From contig NZ_BNAY01000013.1 of assembly GCF_014654365.1 (NCBI RefSeq), positions 1-64,000 of the forward strand: a stretch of 64,000 nt of DNA, read 5' to 3'. This document shows, piece after piece, positions 1 to 9,147 of the stretch; position 1 is the first letter of the stretch; each line of letters opens with the position of its first letter. Source of the stretch: Amycolatopsis oliviviridis (GTDB lineage Bacteria > Actinomycetota > Actinomycetes > Mycobacteriales > Pseudonocardiaceae). The translations under genes and the position numbers were made by a program. The notes beneath the pieces were generated by a model. The model made no database searches. It had not been told where the DNA came from and saw only the letters and a list, made by a program, of their open reading frames with translations.

Positions 1-32
1 AAGGGTTGTGGGAGAGTAGGACACCGCCGGAC
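1..32 (+). rRNA. rrf: 5S ribosomal RNA, 3' end only (partial)
   Basis: The first ~32 bases contain the conserved 3' tail of bacterial 5S rRNA (GTGGGAGAGTAGGACACCGC followed by CGGAC), which pairs with the missing 5' end in the complete molecule. It is cut by the window edge, so the 16S and 23S genes should lie immediately to the left. A strong intrinsic terminator follows after ~10 bases, which fits the end of an rRNA operon. The exact 3' nucleotide is uncertain by a few bases. Confidence 0.82.
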
Positions 33-42
33 TAACATTGAT

Positions 43-99
43 AAAGGGGCCGAGGGCCTGGTCGAGAACCGAGAGTTCTCCCAGGCCCTCGGCCCTTTT
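43..99 (+). terminator. rRNA operon intrinsic terminator
   Basis: A long G+C-rich hairpin pairs GGGCCGAGGGCCTGG (about 47-61) with its complement at 81-95 around a 19-base loop and ends in TTTT. It follows the 5S 3' end directly and separates the rRNA operon from the leftward-reading regulator gene. Confidence 0.85.
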
Positions 100-159
100 C
101 TCATTACTCACACATCGCATTTAGTCCTCTGGATGCGCTGGCAACCACCCCGACCCCAG

Positions 160-186
160 GCGATAGCAAAGGTCCCTTGCTATCGC
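160..186. repeat. Intergenic palindrome, half-element copy
   Basis: This is a copy of the window-wide AGCAAGGGACCTTTGCTATCG family in its reverse orientation. In this copy a single half folds on itself: GCGATAGCAA and TTGCTATCGC flank a 7-base loop. It lies 13 bases beyond the stop codon of the leftward AsnC-type regulator and could act as its terminator. Confidence 0.7.
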
Positions 187-198
187 CCGCGGCGTTGC

Positions 199-642
199 TC
201 AGCTCCGCCGCCTGACCGCGCGCCGACGGACAGGCGACGAGAAGACCAGCGAAGTTGTCGTCTCCCCATAGCGCTGCATCCGCTCTACGAGCTCTTCCAG
301 CTCCGCGGTGTCCCGGCAGGCGACGCGCAGCAGCCAGCACTCGTCACCTGTGACGTGATCGGCGTCGAGGACCTGAGGCAGTGCGAGGACGGCTTCGCGG
401 AAGCGAGGCGTGTCGAGACTTCGCACCTTCGCCCGGACCATCGCCTCGATCGGGAGCCCGAGCCTGGTCAGGTCGACGCTGGCCGAGTAGCCCGTGATGA
501 TCCCCTTCTCCTCGAGCCGCCGAACCCGCTCGGTCACCGCGGGCGCCGACAGTGAGACCCGTCGGCCGAGCTCCGAGAAAGTCAGCCGACCGTCGGACTG
601 GAGCAGTTCGAGCAGCTGCCAGTCGAGATCATCGAGGTTCAC
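199..642 (-). CDS. Lrp/AsnC family transcriptional regulator
   Basis: This 147-residue protein has normal Lrp/AsnC length and layout. The N-terminal winged helix-turn-helix starts LDDLDWQLLELLQSDGRLTF and continues with the recognition-helix segment SAPAVTERVRRLEEKGII. The rest is an AsnC ligand-binding (RAM) domain with the characteristic VTGDECWLLRV segment. Such proteins form octamers and sense amino acids or related effectors. The start is GTG. The gene is divergent from the rhodanese gene with ~107 bp between them, so that gene is a likely target. The C-terminus is Arg-rich (SPVRRRAVRRRS), which is slightly unusual. The specific effector cannot be told from sequence. Confidence 0.9.
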   Translation of the reverse strand: MNLDDLDWQLLELLQSDGRLTFSELGRRVSLSAPAVTERVRRLEEKGIITGYSASVDLTRLGLPIEAMVRAKVRSLDTPRFREAVLALPQVLDADHVTGDECWLLRVACRDTAELEELVERMQRYGETTTSLVFSSPVRRRAVRRRS

Positions 643-749
643 AGAACTCCAGGTCGATCGTCACTCTTGCCAGGAAACTCAAGGCTAGCCGTCGGCGAGA
701 CCTGGAATCTCCGATGTTGTGGATGATCACCGATCAGCAGGATTGAGGC

Positions 750-1202
750 ATGACGACCGAGCCTCGCGTACTGACTTTCCCTGCCCTGGAGAGCGCGACC
801 GCGGCCGCGCTCCTGCGTGCCGAACTCTCCCTCGACGTGGACCCCGACGACCTGGTCCGTGACTTCACCTCCGGCACTCAGCAGGGATACGTGGTCGTCG
901 AGACCCGGGCCCCGGAGGCCTTCGCGTCCGCGCGCATCCCGGGGGCGATCAATCTCCCCTACCGGGACATGACACCCGAGTCGGTCAGCGGTCTCGACCG
1001 CGATCTCGTCTACGTCTGCTACTGCGAGAGCATCCACTGCAATGCCGCGACCAAGGGAGCCCTGAAACTGGCGGAACTCGGCTTCAAGGTCAAGCGCTTG
1101 TCCGGTGGCATCACCGCCTGGCAAGCGGCCGGCTATCCCGTCGACCGGGATACCCCCGCACTCGCCCTCGCCTCCGCGCCCACCCCACGCTGCGCCTGCT
1201 GA
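750..1202 (+). CDS. Rhodanese-like sulfurtransferase domain protein
   Basis: This 150-residue single-domain rhodanese probably moves sulfur (persulfide) in the cytoplasm; no signal peptide is seen. Family features are VVVETRAPEAFASARIPGA near the start of the domain, the active-site loop CESIHCNAATKGA, and GGITAWQAAGYPV at the end. The loop is of the HCN type rather than the classical CxxGxR type, so the catalytic Cys is probably the one in HCN. The extreme C-terminus PRCAC adds two further cysteines. The gene is divergent from an AsnC-type regulator and is followed by a hairpin repeat that may terminate it. Confidence 0.85.
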   Translation: MTTEPRVLTFPALESATAAALLRAELSLDVDPDDLVRDFTSGTQQGYVVVETRAPEAFASARIPGAINLPYRDMTPESVSGLDRDLVYVCYCESIHCNAATKGALKLAELGFKVKRLSGGITAWQAAGYPVDRDTPALALASAPTPRCAC

Positions 1203-1212
1203 CCAAGGCGGA

Positions 1213-1265
1213 AGCAAGGGACCTTTGCTATCGCCGGCCCCGAGCGATAGCAAAGGTCCCCTGCT
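1213..1265. repeat. Intergenic palindrome, full hairpin
   Basis: The arms are AGCAAGGGACCTTTGCTATC (1213-1232) and its near-complement ending GGTCCCCTGCT (1246-1265), with a short G+C-rich loop. It lies between the rhodanese gene and the amidotransferase gene, only ~20 bases before the latter's start, so a terminator or 5'-UTR role is possible. Confidence 0.8.
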
Positions 1266-1287
1266 CTCCTGGCGGTCGTAGGCTGGG

Positions 1288-2046
1288 GTGGTGACCGCTC
1301 CCAAGTTGCTCGTCATCCAGCCAGATGAATCCGATCCGATCGGCCCCCTCGGCGACTGGCTCACCGAGGCGGGAGCCGAGCTCGACATCCGGTTGCCGCC
1401 CGAGCAGAGTCTCCCTGCTGATCTTGCTGGTTACGCGGGCGTCGTATGCCTCGGTGGAGGGATGGGCGCCAACGACGACGCCGCTCATCCGTGGCTGGCG
1501 GACGTGCGGAAGCTGCTTGCCAAGGCCGCGGGCGCGCGCGTTCCGACGCTCGCGATCTGCCTTGGCGGTCAACTGCTGGCAGTGGCGCTGGGCGGCACCG
1601 TCGTCACAGGCGATCAAGGGCCTGAGGTCGGCCCAGGTCTTGTGTCCAAGAAGGACGCTGCCTGGACCGATCCGCTCTTCGCGGACCTTCCCCTCATGCA
1701 GGACGTCTTGCAGTTCCACAACGACGCGATCACCCGCCTGCCCGCGGGGGCCGAACTTCTCGCCTCGTCGCCGCGATACGCCTACCAGGCATTCCGATTC
1801 GACCGTTGTGCCTACGGTGTCCAGTTCCATATCGAGACGACACAGGACGTGGTCCTCGCTTGGGCGCGGCAGTCGCCGGAAATGGCGGAACTCACCCGGC
1901 CGGACGCACTGACCCCGGAGAACCTCGCTCGGGTGCATGCCGATATCACCGAAACCTGGCGGCCGTTCGCGCACCGCTTCGTCCGACTGGTGTCCGGTGA
2001 CCTCGCTCCGGCTGCAGACCGTCAACGCACATTGCCGATGGCTTAA
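1288..2046 (+). CDS. Class I glutamine amidotransferase-like protein
   Basis: This 252-residue GATase1 domain protein resembles the glutaminase half of GMP synthase. The catalytic nucleophile lies in AICLGGQLLAVALGG (Cys of CLGG) and the catalytic His in GVQFHIETTQD. The usual FHPE is FHIE here, so the Glu is retained. Standalone proteins of this type hydrolyse glutamine or related gamma-glutamyl compounds, and some act in polyamine or guanidino pathways. No synthetase partner is adjacent. Two GTG codons in tandem (1288 and 1291) are possible starts. It is followed by ~90 bp before the phosphate transporter. Confidence 0.85.
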   Translation: MVTAPKLLVIQPDESDPIGPLGDWLTEAGAELDIRLPPEQSLPADLAGYAGVVCLGGGMGANDDAAHPWLADVRKLLAKAAGARVPTLAICLGGQLLAVALGGTVVTGDQGPEVGPGLVSKKDAAWTDPLFADLPLMQDVLQFHNDAITRLPAGAELLASSPRYAYQAFRFDRCAYGVQFHIETTQDVVLAWARQSPEMAELTRPDALTPENLARVHADITETWRPFAHRFVRLVSGDLAPAADRQRTLPMA

Positions 2047-2139
2047 CGACTTATGTCTCAAATGTGTATGGGTTATTAACACTCCGGTCAGGCCGTCAGG
2101 TACCTTGCGAAGGGAGTTTCGAAGGGTTCGGAGGTCGGG

Positions 2140-3270
<1,131 letters not shown>

Positions 3271-3272
3271 GA

Positions 3273-3328
3273 GAGCAAGGGACCTTTGGTATCGCCGAGC
3301 GCGAGGCGATACCAAAGGTCCCTTGCTC
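3273..3328. repeat. Intergenic palindrome with compensatory change
   Basis: The arms GAGCAAGGGACCTTTGGTAT (from 3273) and ATACCAAAGGTCCCTTGCTC (to 3328) are perfectly complementary. Compared with the family consensus (GCTATCG) this copy has GGTATCG, and the opposite arm changes to CGATACC to match, so pairing is conserved. It starts 2-3 bases after the pit stop codon. Confidence 0.88.
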
Positions 3329-3379
3329 CCTTGCGCGTCCGGCTGGTGACGGGCGCGAGGGCGACTACGGTGGAAGCCG

Positions 3380-6352
3380 ATGGTTGAGCGCGCCAGGCCG
3401 ACCGCTTCCGTGGCGAGATACGGCTTCACCGACCCCCGTGCCGACGGGCAACTGCGTGCTGCCCGTTGGTGGACCGAATCCGGCCCGGACGGCTCCGCCG
3501 CCGACGTGTTGTCAGCGTTGTCCCGTGCGGCGGACCCCGATCTCGCCTTGAGCGGGCTCGACCGAATCAGGGAAGCCGACCCGGCCGCCTGGAACGAGCT
3601 CGACCAGGTGCTCCGCACCAACCGCACCTTCCGCGGCAGGATGCTCGGGGTCTTGGGCACATCGAGTGCGCTCGCGGACTTCCTGGTCGCGAACACCGAC
3701 AGCTGGAAGACCCTCCAAGGGGACAAGAGCACCGAGCCGAGTCAGTATGTGAGCCGCCTTCTTGACCATCTACGGTCGGGAGGCGAATTGCTCACCGGGC
3801 TCGAGGCGGAGCAGGCTCTTCGAGTCGGATACCGCGAGCTGCTGCTCGGGATCGCGGCGGCAGACCTCGGTCATCTCGTCGAACCCGGCCTCCGGCAACC
3901 GCCTTACGCCGAGATCGGAGCTCAGCTCACCACACTGGCCGAGGCCGCATTGACGGTCGGTCTCCTGGTCGCGGAGTCCGAAGTTGGCGCCGGTGTCGAA
4001 GGCCGGCTCGCCGTGATCGCGATGGGCAAGTGCGGTGGCCGAGAGCTGAACTACGTGAGCGACGTCGATGTCATCTTCGTCGGCGATGGGGATCTTTCGA
4101 TCTCGACGCGGCTTGCCAGCACGATGATGCGCGTGGTCGGCAAGGCCTGCTTCGAGGTCGACGCGGCGTTGCGTCCGGAGGGTAAGGCCGGTGCCTTGGT
4201 CCGGACCCTCGACGGACACGCCGCCTACTACCAGAAGTGGGCCAAGACCTGGGAGTTCCAGGCACTGCTCAAAGCGCGGCCGGTCGCGGGCGACGCCGAA
4301 CTCGGGCGTCAGTACGCGGAGATGGTCGCACCGAAGGTGTGGGCGGCGGCCGATCGGGAGAATTTCGTCCCCGAGGTGCAGAAGATGCGGCGCCGCGTCG
4401 AAGGCCACGTGCCGTCAGCACACGCCGAGCGGGAGCTGAAGCTGGGACGCGGCGGCCTTCGTGACGTCGAGTTCGCCGTGCAGTTGCTGCAGCTGGTCCA
4501 CGGTCGGATCGACGCGGAGCTGCGTTCTCCGTCCACGATGGACGCGCTCGCCGCGCTGGGGGAAGGCGGCTACGTCGGCCGAAAGGATGCCGCGGAGCTC
4601 GGAACGTCATACGAGTTCCTCCGGACGATCGAGCACCGGCTCCAGCTTCGCCGGCTCCGGCGTACGCACCTGTTCCCTGCAGCTTCGGACACCAGCGAGC
4701 TGCGAACGATCGCGAGGGCGAGCGGAGTACGACCCGCCCGGGGCAAAAGCGAAGGGGACGCACTGCTGGCGGAATTCCGCCGCCACCTGCAGAGCATCCG
4801 GCGCCTTCACGAGAAACTCTTCTACCGGCCCTTGCTGCAATCGGTCGCGAACGTGCCGACCGAAGCGCTGCGCCTGACGACGAAGCAAGCGGAGAGCCGC
4901 CTCGCCGCGCTCGGCTACGCCGCACCGGACGGAGCGCTTCAGCACATCAAGGCGTTGACCGCAGGAATGTCACGCCGAGCGGCCATCCAGCAGGCGCTGC
5001 TGCCGGTCTTGCTGGACCTGCTCGCCGACACCCCGGACCCTGACCGCGGGCTTCTGTCCTACCGGAAGGTCTCGGAAGCGCTCGAGGAAACACCTTGGTA
5101 CCTGCGGGTTCTTCGGGACGAGGGTGCCGTTGTCGAGCGACTCGCCTTCTTGCTGGGAACGTCGCGGCTGGTGCCCGATCTGCTGGCGAGAGCGCCGGAA
5201 GTCCTGCAGCTGCTCGGCGACCCCGCGCGCTTGGCAGGTCGCACGCCGGCAGAAGTGGCCACCTCGCTGCGGGCCGCGGTGCGGCGTCAGCCGGGATTGA
5301 ACGCTGCGGTCGCGGCCGCGAGATCGCTCCGCCGGCACGAGATGCTGCGCATCGCATCGGCAGACCTGTTGGGGTTGCTTGACGTCCCTGCGGTCTGCGA
5401 GGCGTTGTCGAGCGTGTGGGTCGCCGTGTTGCAAGGTGCCCTGGCCGCTGCTTTTCGCCAGCGTCAAGCAGAGCTCGGACAGACGCCCGCGAAGATCGCA
5501 GTCATCGGCATGGGCCGTCTGGGTGGGGCCGAACTCGGCTATGGATCCGATGCGGACGTTCTCTTCGTCTGCGAGCCGAATGAAGGCGTGTCGGACTCCG
5601 AAGCAGCGAAGTTCGCTTCCTCTGTCGCCGAGACGGTGCGCAAGATTCTCGGCGCGCCCAGCCCCGATCCGGCGCTGGTCGTCGACGCCGACCTCCGTCC
5701 GGAGGGGCGGAGTGGCCCGCTTGTGCGGACTCTCGAGTCCTATCGCAGCTACTACGGGCGATGGGCAGAGGTTTGGGAGTCGCAGGCGCTGCTCCGGGCG
5801 CGGTTCATCGCCGGTGACGACGACATCGGCGCACGGTTCATCGAGATGATCGACCCGATCCGGTACCCGCATGCGGGCCTCGACGCGGTTCGGGTGCGGG
5901 AGATCCGGCGGATCAAGGCGCGGGTGGAGACGGAGCGGATGCCGAAAGGCGCCGACCCGACAAGGCACACGAAGCTTGGGCGTGGAGGGCTCGCCGATGT
6001 GGAGTGGACGGTGCAGCTCATGCAACTGCGTCATGGGCACGAAGTCGAAGGGCTTCGGACCACCTCGACCATCGGAGCACTGAAGGCCGCGGTAGAGGCG
6101 GGGCTCGCCGAGCCCGCCGAGATCGAATCCCTGACTGAGGCCTGGTTGCTGGCGACGCGTGTCCGGAATGCCGGGATGCTGGTCCGCGGGAAGGCCGTCG
6201 ACGAGATCCCCAGCTCCGGTCGAGATCTCGCCGCGGTCGCGCGGGTGCTCGGTTACTCGGCCGATGACGATCCAGGCGAGTTCCTCGACGCCTACCGGCG
6301 GACGACGCGACGCGCCCACGCGGTTGTGGAGACCCTCTTCTACCAGGGCTGA
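3380..6352 (+). CDS. glnE: Bifunctional glutamine synthetase adenylyltransferase/deadenylase
   Basis: This 990-residue GlnE attaches and removes AMP on the conserved tyrosine of glutamine synthetase, tuning ammonia assimilation. It has two nucleotidyltransferase halves. The N-terminal half carries MGKCGGRELNYVSDVD (about residue 214) and KLGRGGLRDVEFAVQLLQL. The C-terminal half carries MGRLGGAELGYGSDADV (about residue 710) and KLGRGGLADVEWTVQLMQL. Length matches actinobacterial GlnE. Its target glnA is 0.65 kb away on the opposite strand, with a thioesterase gene between. ATG start. A hairpin repeat follows 20 bases after the stop. Confidence 0.96.
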   Translation: MVERARPTASVARYGFTDPRADGQLRAARWWTESGPDGSAADVLSALSRAADPDLALSGLDRIREADPAAWNELDQVLRTNRTFRGRMLGVLGTSSALADFLVANTDSWKTLQGDKSTEPSQYVSRLLDHLRSGGELLTGLEAEQALRVGYRELLLGIAAADLGHLVEPGLRQPPYAEIGAQLTTLAEAALTVGLLVAESEVGAGVEGRLAVIAMGKCGGRELNYVSDVDVIFVGDGDLSISTRLASTMMRVVGKACFEVDAALRPEGKAGALVRTLDGHAAYYQKWAKTWEFQALLKARPVAGDAELGRQYAEMVAPKVWAAADRENFVPEVQKMRRRVEGHVPSAHAERELKLGRGGLRDVEFAVQLLQLVHGRIDAELRSPSTMDALAALGEGGYVGRKDAAELGTSYEFLRTIEHRLQLRRLRRTHLFPAASDTSELRTIARASGVRPARGKSEGDALLAEFRRHLQSIRRLHEKLFYRPLLQSVANVPTEALRLTTKQAESRLAALGYAAPDGALQHIKALTAGMSRRAAIQQALLPVLLDLLADTPDPDRGLLSYRKVSEALEETPWYLRVLRDEGAVVERLAFLLGTSRLVPDLLARAPEVLQLLGDPARLAGRTPAEVATSLRAAVRRQPGLNAAVAAARSLRRHEMLRIASADLLGLLDVPAVCEALSSVWVAVLQGALAAAFRQRQAELGQTPAKIAVIGMGRLGGAELGYGSDADVLFVCEPNEGVSDSEAAKFASSVAETVRKILGAPSPDPALVVDADLRPEGRSGPLVRTLESYRSYYGRWAEVWESQALLRARFIAGDDDIGARFIEMIDPIRYPHAGLDAVRVREIRRIKARVETERMPKGADPTRHTKLGRGGLADVEWTVQLMQLRHGHEVEGLRTTSTIGALKAAVEAGLAEPAEIESLTEAWLLATRVRNAGMLVRGKAVDEIPSSGRDLAAVARVLGYSADDDPGEFLDAYRRTTRRAHAVVETLFYQG

Positions 6353-6371
6353 CTCCCTGACCTGCGGGAAG

Positions 6372-6436
6372 TGAGCAAGGGACCTTTGCTGTCGCCTGCT
6401 CCGCACGCTGCGGGCGATAGCAAAGGTCCTTTGCTC
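6372..6436. repeat. Intergenic palindrome, full hairpin
   Basis: The arms TGAGCAAGGGACCTTTGCT and AGCAAAGGTCCTTTGCTCA enclose a loop that includes CTCCGCACGCTGCGGG. One arm has GTCGCC where the other has GGCGATAG, so one G-T wobble remains. It sits just after glnE and before the thioesterase gene. Confidence 0.82.
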
Positions 6437-6479
6437 ACACTCGACGTCGTGGAGGGGGAGCGGCGCTTACAGTGGACCG

Positions 6480-6914
6480 GTGACTGTGCGCGAGCCTTTT
6501 AGCACCCGTATCAAGGTGCGGCACTACGAGCTGGACACTCTTGGGCATCTCAACCACGCCGTCTACCACTCGTACGGCGAGGTCTCCAGACTCGAGCTGA
6601 TGGAGCTCGCCGGTGGGCTCAACTCGGGCATGCGGGACGCGAATCTCGCCTTTGTGCTGCTTGAGTCCCACATCGTGTTCCGGCGCGAACTCCGGGCCGG
6701 TGACGTCGTGGACGTGACCTGTGACGCCAAGTTCGGTACCGGCAAGACGTTCCACATGGACTCGAACATCTACAAGGTCGACGGCACTCTTTCCGCGGAG
6801 ATCACCTGCACCCTGGGGTTGATGGATCTCGAGCGACGCAAGCTGGTGGACGACCCGCGCGGCCGGATCGAGCGAGCGGGTGTCGACCTGAAGGTCCTCT
6901 CCACTTCGGAGTAG
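6480..6914 (+). CDS. Acyl-CoA thioesterase, hot-dog fold (4HBT type)
   Basis: This 144-residue single hot-dog domain protein has the YbgC/4-hydroxybenzoyl-CoA thioesterase motif YELDTLGHLNHAVYHSYGE, in which Asp-x-x-x-His-x-N marks the active-site region. It probably hydrolyses an acyl-CoA in the cytosol. GTG start. Between glnE and glnA, it shares no obvious pathway with them, so its position is probably historical. A strong bidirectional terminator separates it from convergent glnA. The substrate cannot be inferred. Confidence 0.85.
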   Translation: MTVREPFSTRIKVRHYELDTLGHLNHAVYHSYGEVSRLELMELAGGLNSGMRDANLAFVLLESHIVFRRELRAGDVVDVTCDAKFGTGKTFHMDSNIYKVDGTLSAEITCTLGLMDLERRKLVDDPRGRIERAGVDLKVLSTSE

Positions 6915-6937
6915 CCGCTCTGCCGTACCAATAAGAA

Positions 6938-6978
6938 ACGCCGGTGGTGAGGGCGCTTCCGCACCTCACCACCGGCGT
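6938..6978. terminator. Bidirectional terminator between thioesterase and glnA
   Basis: A perfect 15-bp stem, ACGCCGGTGGTGAGG (6938-6952) with its complement (6964-6978), encloses an 11-base loop between two convergent genes. An A-rich stretch on the left (AATAAGAA) gives a T-run for glnA transcripts, so it should stop leftward transcription especially well. Confidence 0.82.
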
Positions 6979-7002
6979 GCTCTTGGTGTTCCTACCGCAC
7001 GA

Positions 7003-8427
7003 TCACACGTCGTAGTACAGCGAGAACTCGTACGGGTGCGGACGCAGCCGCAGCGGGTCGATCTCGTTCTCACGCTTGTAGGAGATCCACGTGTCGATCA
7101 CGTCGGGGGTGAACACGCCACCCTCGAGCAGGTAGTCGTGGTCGGCCTCCAGCGTGTCGAGAACCGCACCGAGGTCGCCAGGAACGAGCTTGACGTTCTG
7201 GGCCTCCTCCGGCGGGAGCTCGTAGAGGTCCTTGTCGATGGGCTCCGGCGGCTCGATCTTGTTCTTGATGCCGTCGAGACCGGCCATCATCATCGCCGAG
7301 AACGCCAGGTACGGGTTGCCGGACGAGTCCGGGCACCGGAACTCGGCGCGCTTGGCCTTCGGGTTGTTGCCCGTGATGGGGATACGGACACAAGCCGACC
7401 GGTTCCGCTGCGAGTACACCAGGCTGACCGGGGCCTCGAAGCCCGGCACGAGCCGGTGGTACGAGTTGACGGTCGGGTTGGTGAAGGCCAGCAGGCTCGG
7501 CGCGTGCTTGAGTAGACCGCCGATGTAGTGGCGGGCGGTGTCGGACAAGCCCGCGTAACCGGACTCGTCGTGAAACAGCGGCGTGCCGTCCTTCCACAGC
7601 GACTGGTGGCAGTGCATGCCCGAGCCGTTGTCACCGGCGAGCGGCTTCGGCATGAAGGTCGCGGTCTTGCCGGCGGCGAACACCGTGTTCTTCACGATGT
7701 ACTTGAACAGCTGCAGGTCGTCAGCAGCGTGCAGCAGCGTGTTGAACTTGTAGTTGATCTCGGTCTGACCGGCGGTGCCCACCTCGTGGTGCGCGCGCTC
7801 GATCTCGAATCCGGAGCCCTGCAGGTTGCGGACGATCTCGTCGCGCAGGTCGGCGAAGTGGTCGACCGGCGGGACGGGGAAGTAGCCACCCTTGAACTTC
7901 GTCTTGTAACCCTGGTTGCCGCCCGGCACGTCGGCACCGGTGTTCCACCAGCCCTCGACGGAGTCGATCTCGTGGAACGAGGCGTGCTCGGCGGAGTCGA
8001 ACCGGATCGAGTCGAAGATGTAGAACTCGGCTTCCGGGCCGAAGAACACGTTGTCGGCGACGCCGTACTCCGAGATGTACTGCTCGGCCTTACGCGCGAT
8101 GTTGCGCGGGTCGCGGCTGTACGCCTCGCGGGTGAACGGGTCGTGCACGAAGAAGTTCAGCGAGAGCGTCTTCGCCTTGCGGAACGGGTCGATACGCGCA
8201 GTCTCGGGGTCCGGAAGGAGCAGCATGTCGGATTCGTGGATCGACTGGAAACCACGCACCGAGGAGCCGTCGAAGGCCAGGCCTTCTTCGTAGGCTTCTT
8301 CGTTGAACGCCTTCGCCGGAACGGTGAAGTGCTGCATAACGCCGGGCAGGTCGCAGAACCTGACGTCGACGACCTCTACGTTCTCGTCGGCGATAAGGCG
8401 CTGAATGTCGTCTGGAGTAGTGGGCAC
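7003..8427 (-). CDS. glnA: Glutamine synthetase, type I
   Basis: This 474-residue GSI-beta enzyme makes glutamine from glutamate, ammonia and ATP. Visible signatures are FDGSSVRGFQSIHESDMLLL (N-terminal signature region), KTATFMPKPLAGDNGSGMHCHQS (ATP-binding region) and the adenylylation loop DKDLYELPPEE, whose Tyr is the target of GlnE. It reads leftward, convergent with the thioesterase. A GlnR-type operator lies 68-105 bp upstream of the start, which fits nitrogen control. The ATG start gives MPTTPDDIQRLIADENVEV, matching actinobacterial GlnA1. Confidence 0.97.
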   Translation of the reverse strand: MPTTPDDIQRLIADENVEVVDVRFCDLPGVMQHFTVPAKAFNEEAYEEGLAFDGSSVRGFQSIHESDMLLLPDPETARIDPFRKAKTLSLNFFVHDPFTREAYSRDPRNIARKAEQYISEYGVADNVFFGPEAEFYIFDSIRFDSAEHASFHEIDSVEGWWNTGADVPGGNQGYKTKFKGGYFPVPPVDHFADLRDEIVRNLQGSGFEIERAHHEVGTAGQTEINYKFNTLLHAADDLQLFKYIVKNTVFAAGKTATFMPKPLAGDNGSGMHCHQSLWKDGTPLFHDESGYAGLSDTARHYIGGLLKHAPSLLAFTNPTVNSYHRLVPGFEAPVSLVYSQRNRSACVRIPITGNNPKAKRAEFRCPDSSGNPYLAFSAMMMAGLDGIKNKIEPPEPIDKDLYELPPEEAQNVKLVPGDLGAVLDTLEADHDYLLEGGVFTPDVIDTWISYKRENEIDPLRLRPHPYEFSLYYDV

Positions 8428-8494
8428 CCTCGGTGACTCCTTCTCGTTCGTTGCCGGCGGCAGTACTCTCTTCGGCTCACGCTAAGAGCGCGGT

Positions 8495-8532
8495 GTTGCC
8501 CGACCGTCACCCGTATGTTTCGCCGGTGTTAA
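8495..8532 (-). promoter_or_regulatory. GlnR operator upstream of glnA (four phased half-sites)
   Basis: Read on the minus strand, toward glnA, the sequence gives TTAAC-n6-GAAAC-n6-GTGAC-n6-GCAAC, four 5-base half-sites at exact 11-base spacing. This matches the known actinobacterial GlnR a/b-site pattern (gTnAC-n6-GaAAC repeated). It lies 68-105 bp upstream of the glnA start and also in front of the divergent RDD gene. The family pattern is established knowledge; binding here is inferred. Confidence 0.78.
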
Positions 8533-8599
8533 CGGGGCGGCGATATCGGGTAGCCGACCAGGGCGAATGTGTCCCGCGCCACCGGCATACCCTGGATGG

Positions 8600-9085
8600 G
8601 TGGCGAGATGGACCGGAGAATGGCTACCCGGAGCCGGGGATGGAACAACGGCCGGTGGCGAGGGTACGCAGCGGTGGCGCGGTGAGCGACTCGGCTTGCC
8701 CCAATCGGGTGTCGGCTCGGTAGCGGGCGGCGGGGCACGTCTCCTCGGGCTGGTCATCGACCTTGTGCTGGCCTCGCTCGTCACCACTCTTTTCGTGACG
8801 CCCAGCCTTCAGGATCCCGCCGTCATGCAGACGTTCAACCTCTGGTCGGTGGGCATCTGGGCGGCACTCACCGTCATTCCCGCTGCTTTCTTCGGGTTCA
8901 CCCCTGGTATGGCGGCGGTCGGAATCCGCGTCGCCAGGCTCGATGGCGCGCAAATGGTCGGAGTGTGGCGTGCCGTCGTGCGGGCGGCACTGACTTTCTT
9001 GATCATTCCGGCCGCGATCCGCAATATCGACGGCCGCAGCTGGCTGGACCGGCTGACCGGGACCGTCGTGATCCGCATGCGATGA
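8600..9085 (+). CDS. RDD family membrane protein
   Basis: This 161-residue protein has an N-terminal cytosolic part starting MARWTGEWLPGAG, then an RDD domain with GARLLGLVIDLVLASLVTT (first membrane segment containing the Arg/Asp pair), a second segment around SVGIWAALTVIPAAFFGF, and a third at the end. The GTG at 8600 was preferred over an in-frame upstream ATG because MARWTG is the usual start in actinobacterial homologues beside glnA. The RDD family function is unclear (transport has been suggested). It is divergent from glnA, sharing the 172-bp control region that contains the GlnR site. Confidence 0.85.
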   Translation: MARWTGEWLPGAGDGTTAGGEGTQRWRGERLGLPQSGVGSVAGGGARLLGLVIDLVLASLVTTLFVTPSLQDPAVMQTFNLWSVGIWAALTVIPAAFFGFTPGMAAVGIRVARLDGAQMVGVWRAVVRAALTFLIIPAAIRNIDGRSWLDRLTGTVVIRMR

Positions 9086-9094
9086 CCCCGCAAG

Positions 9095-9117
9095 GGGAGC
9101 AAGGGACCTTTGCTCCC
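9095..9117. repeat. Intergenic palindrome, half-element
   Basis: A single half, GGGAGCAAGGGACCTTTGC plus TCCC, folds on itself (GGGAGCAA with TTTGCTCCC). It lies 10 bases after the RDD stop codon, between two convergent genes, where it could terminate transcription. Confidence 0.7.
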
Positions 9118-9147
9118 GCCGGGGGACGCGGCTCTGCACCGCCATGG

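Noticed and set aside
2050..2139. Pho box before pit
   Set aside because: No repeated PhoP-type motif was found in the gap.
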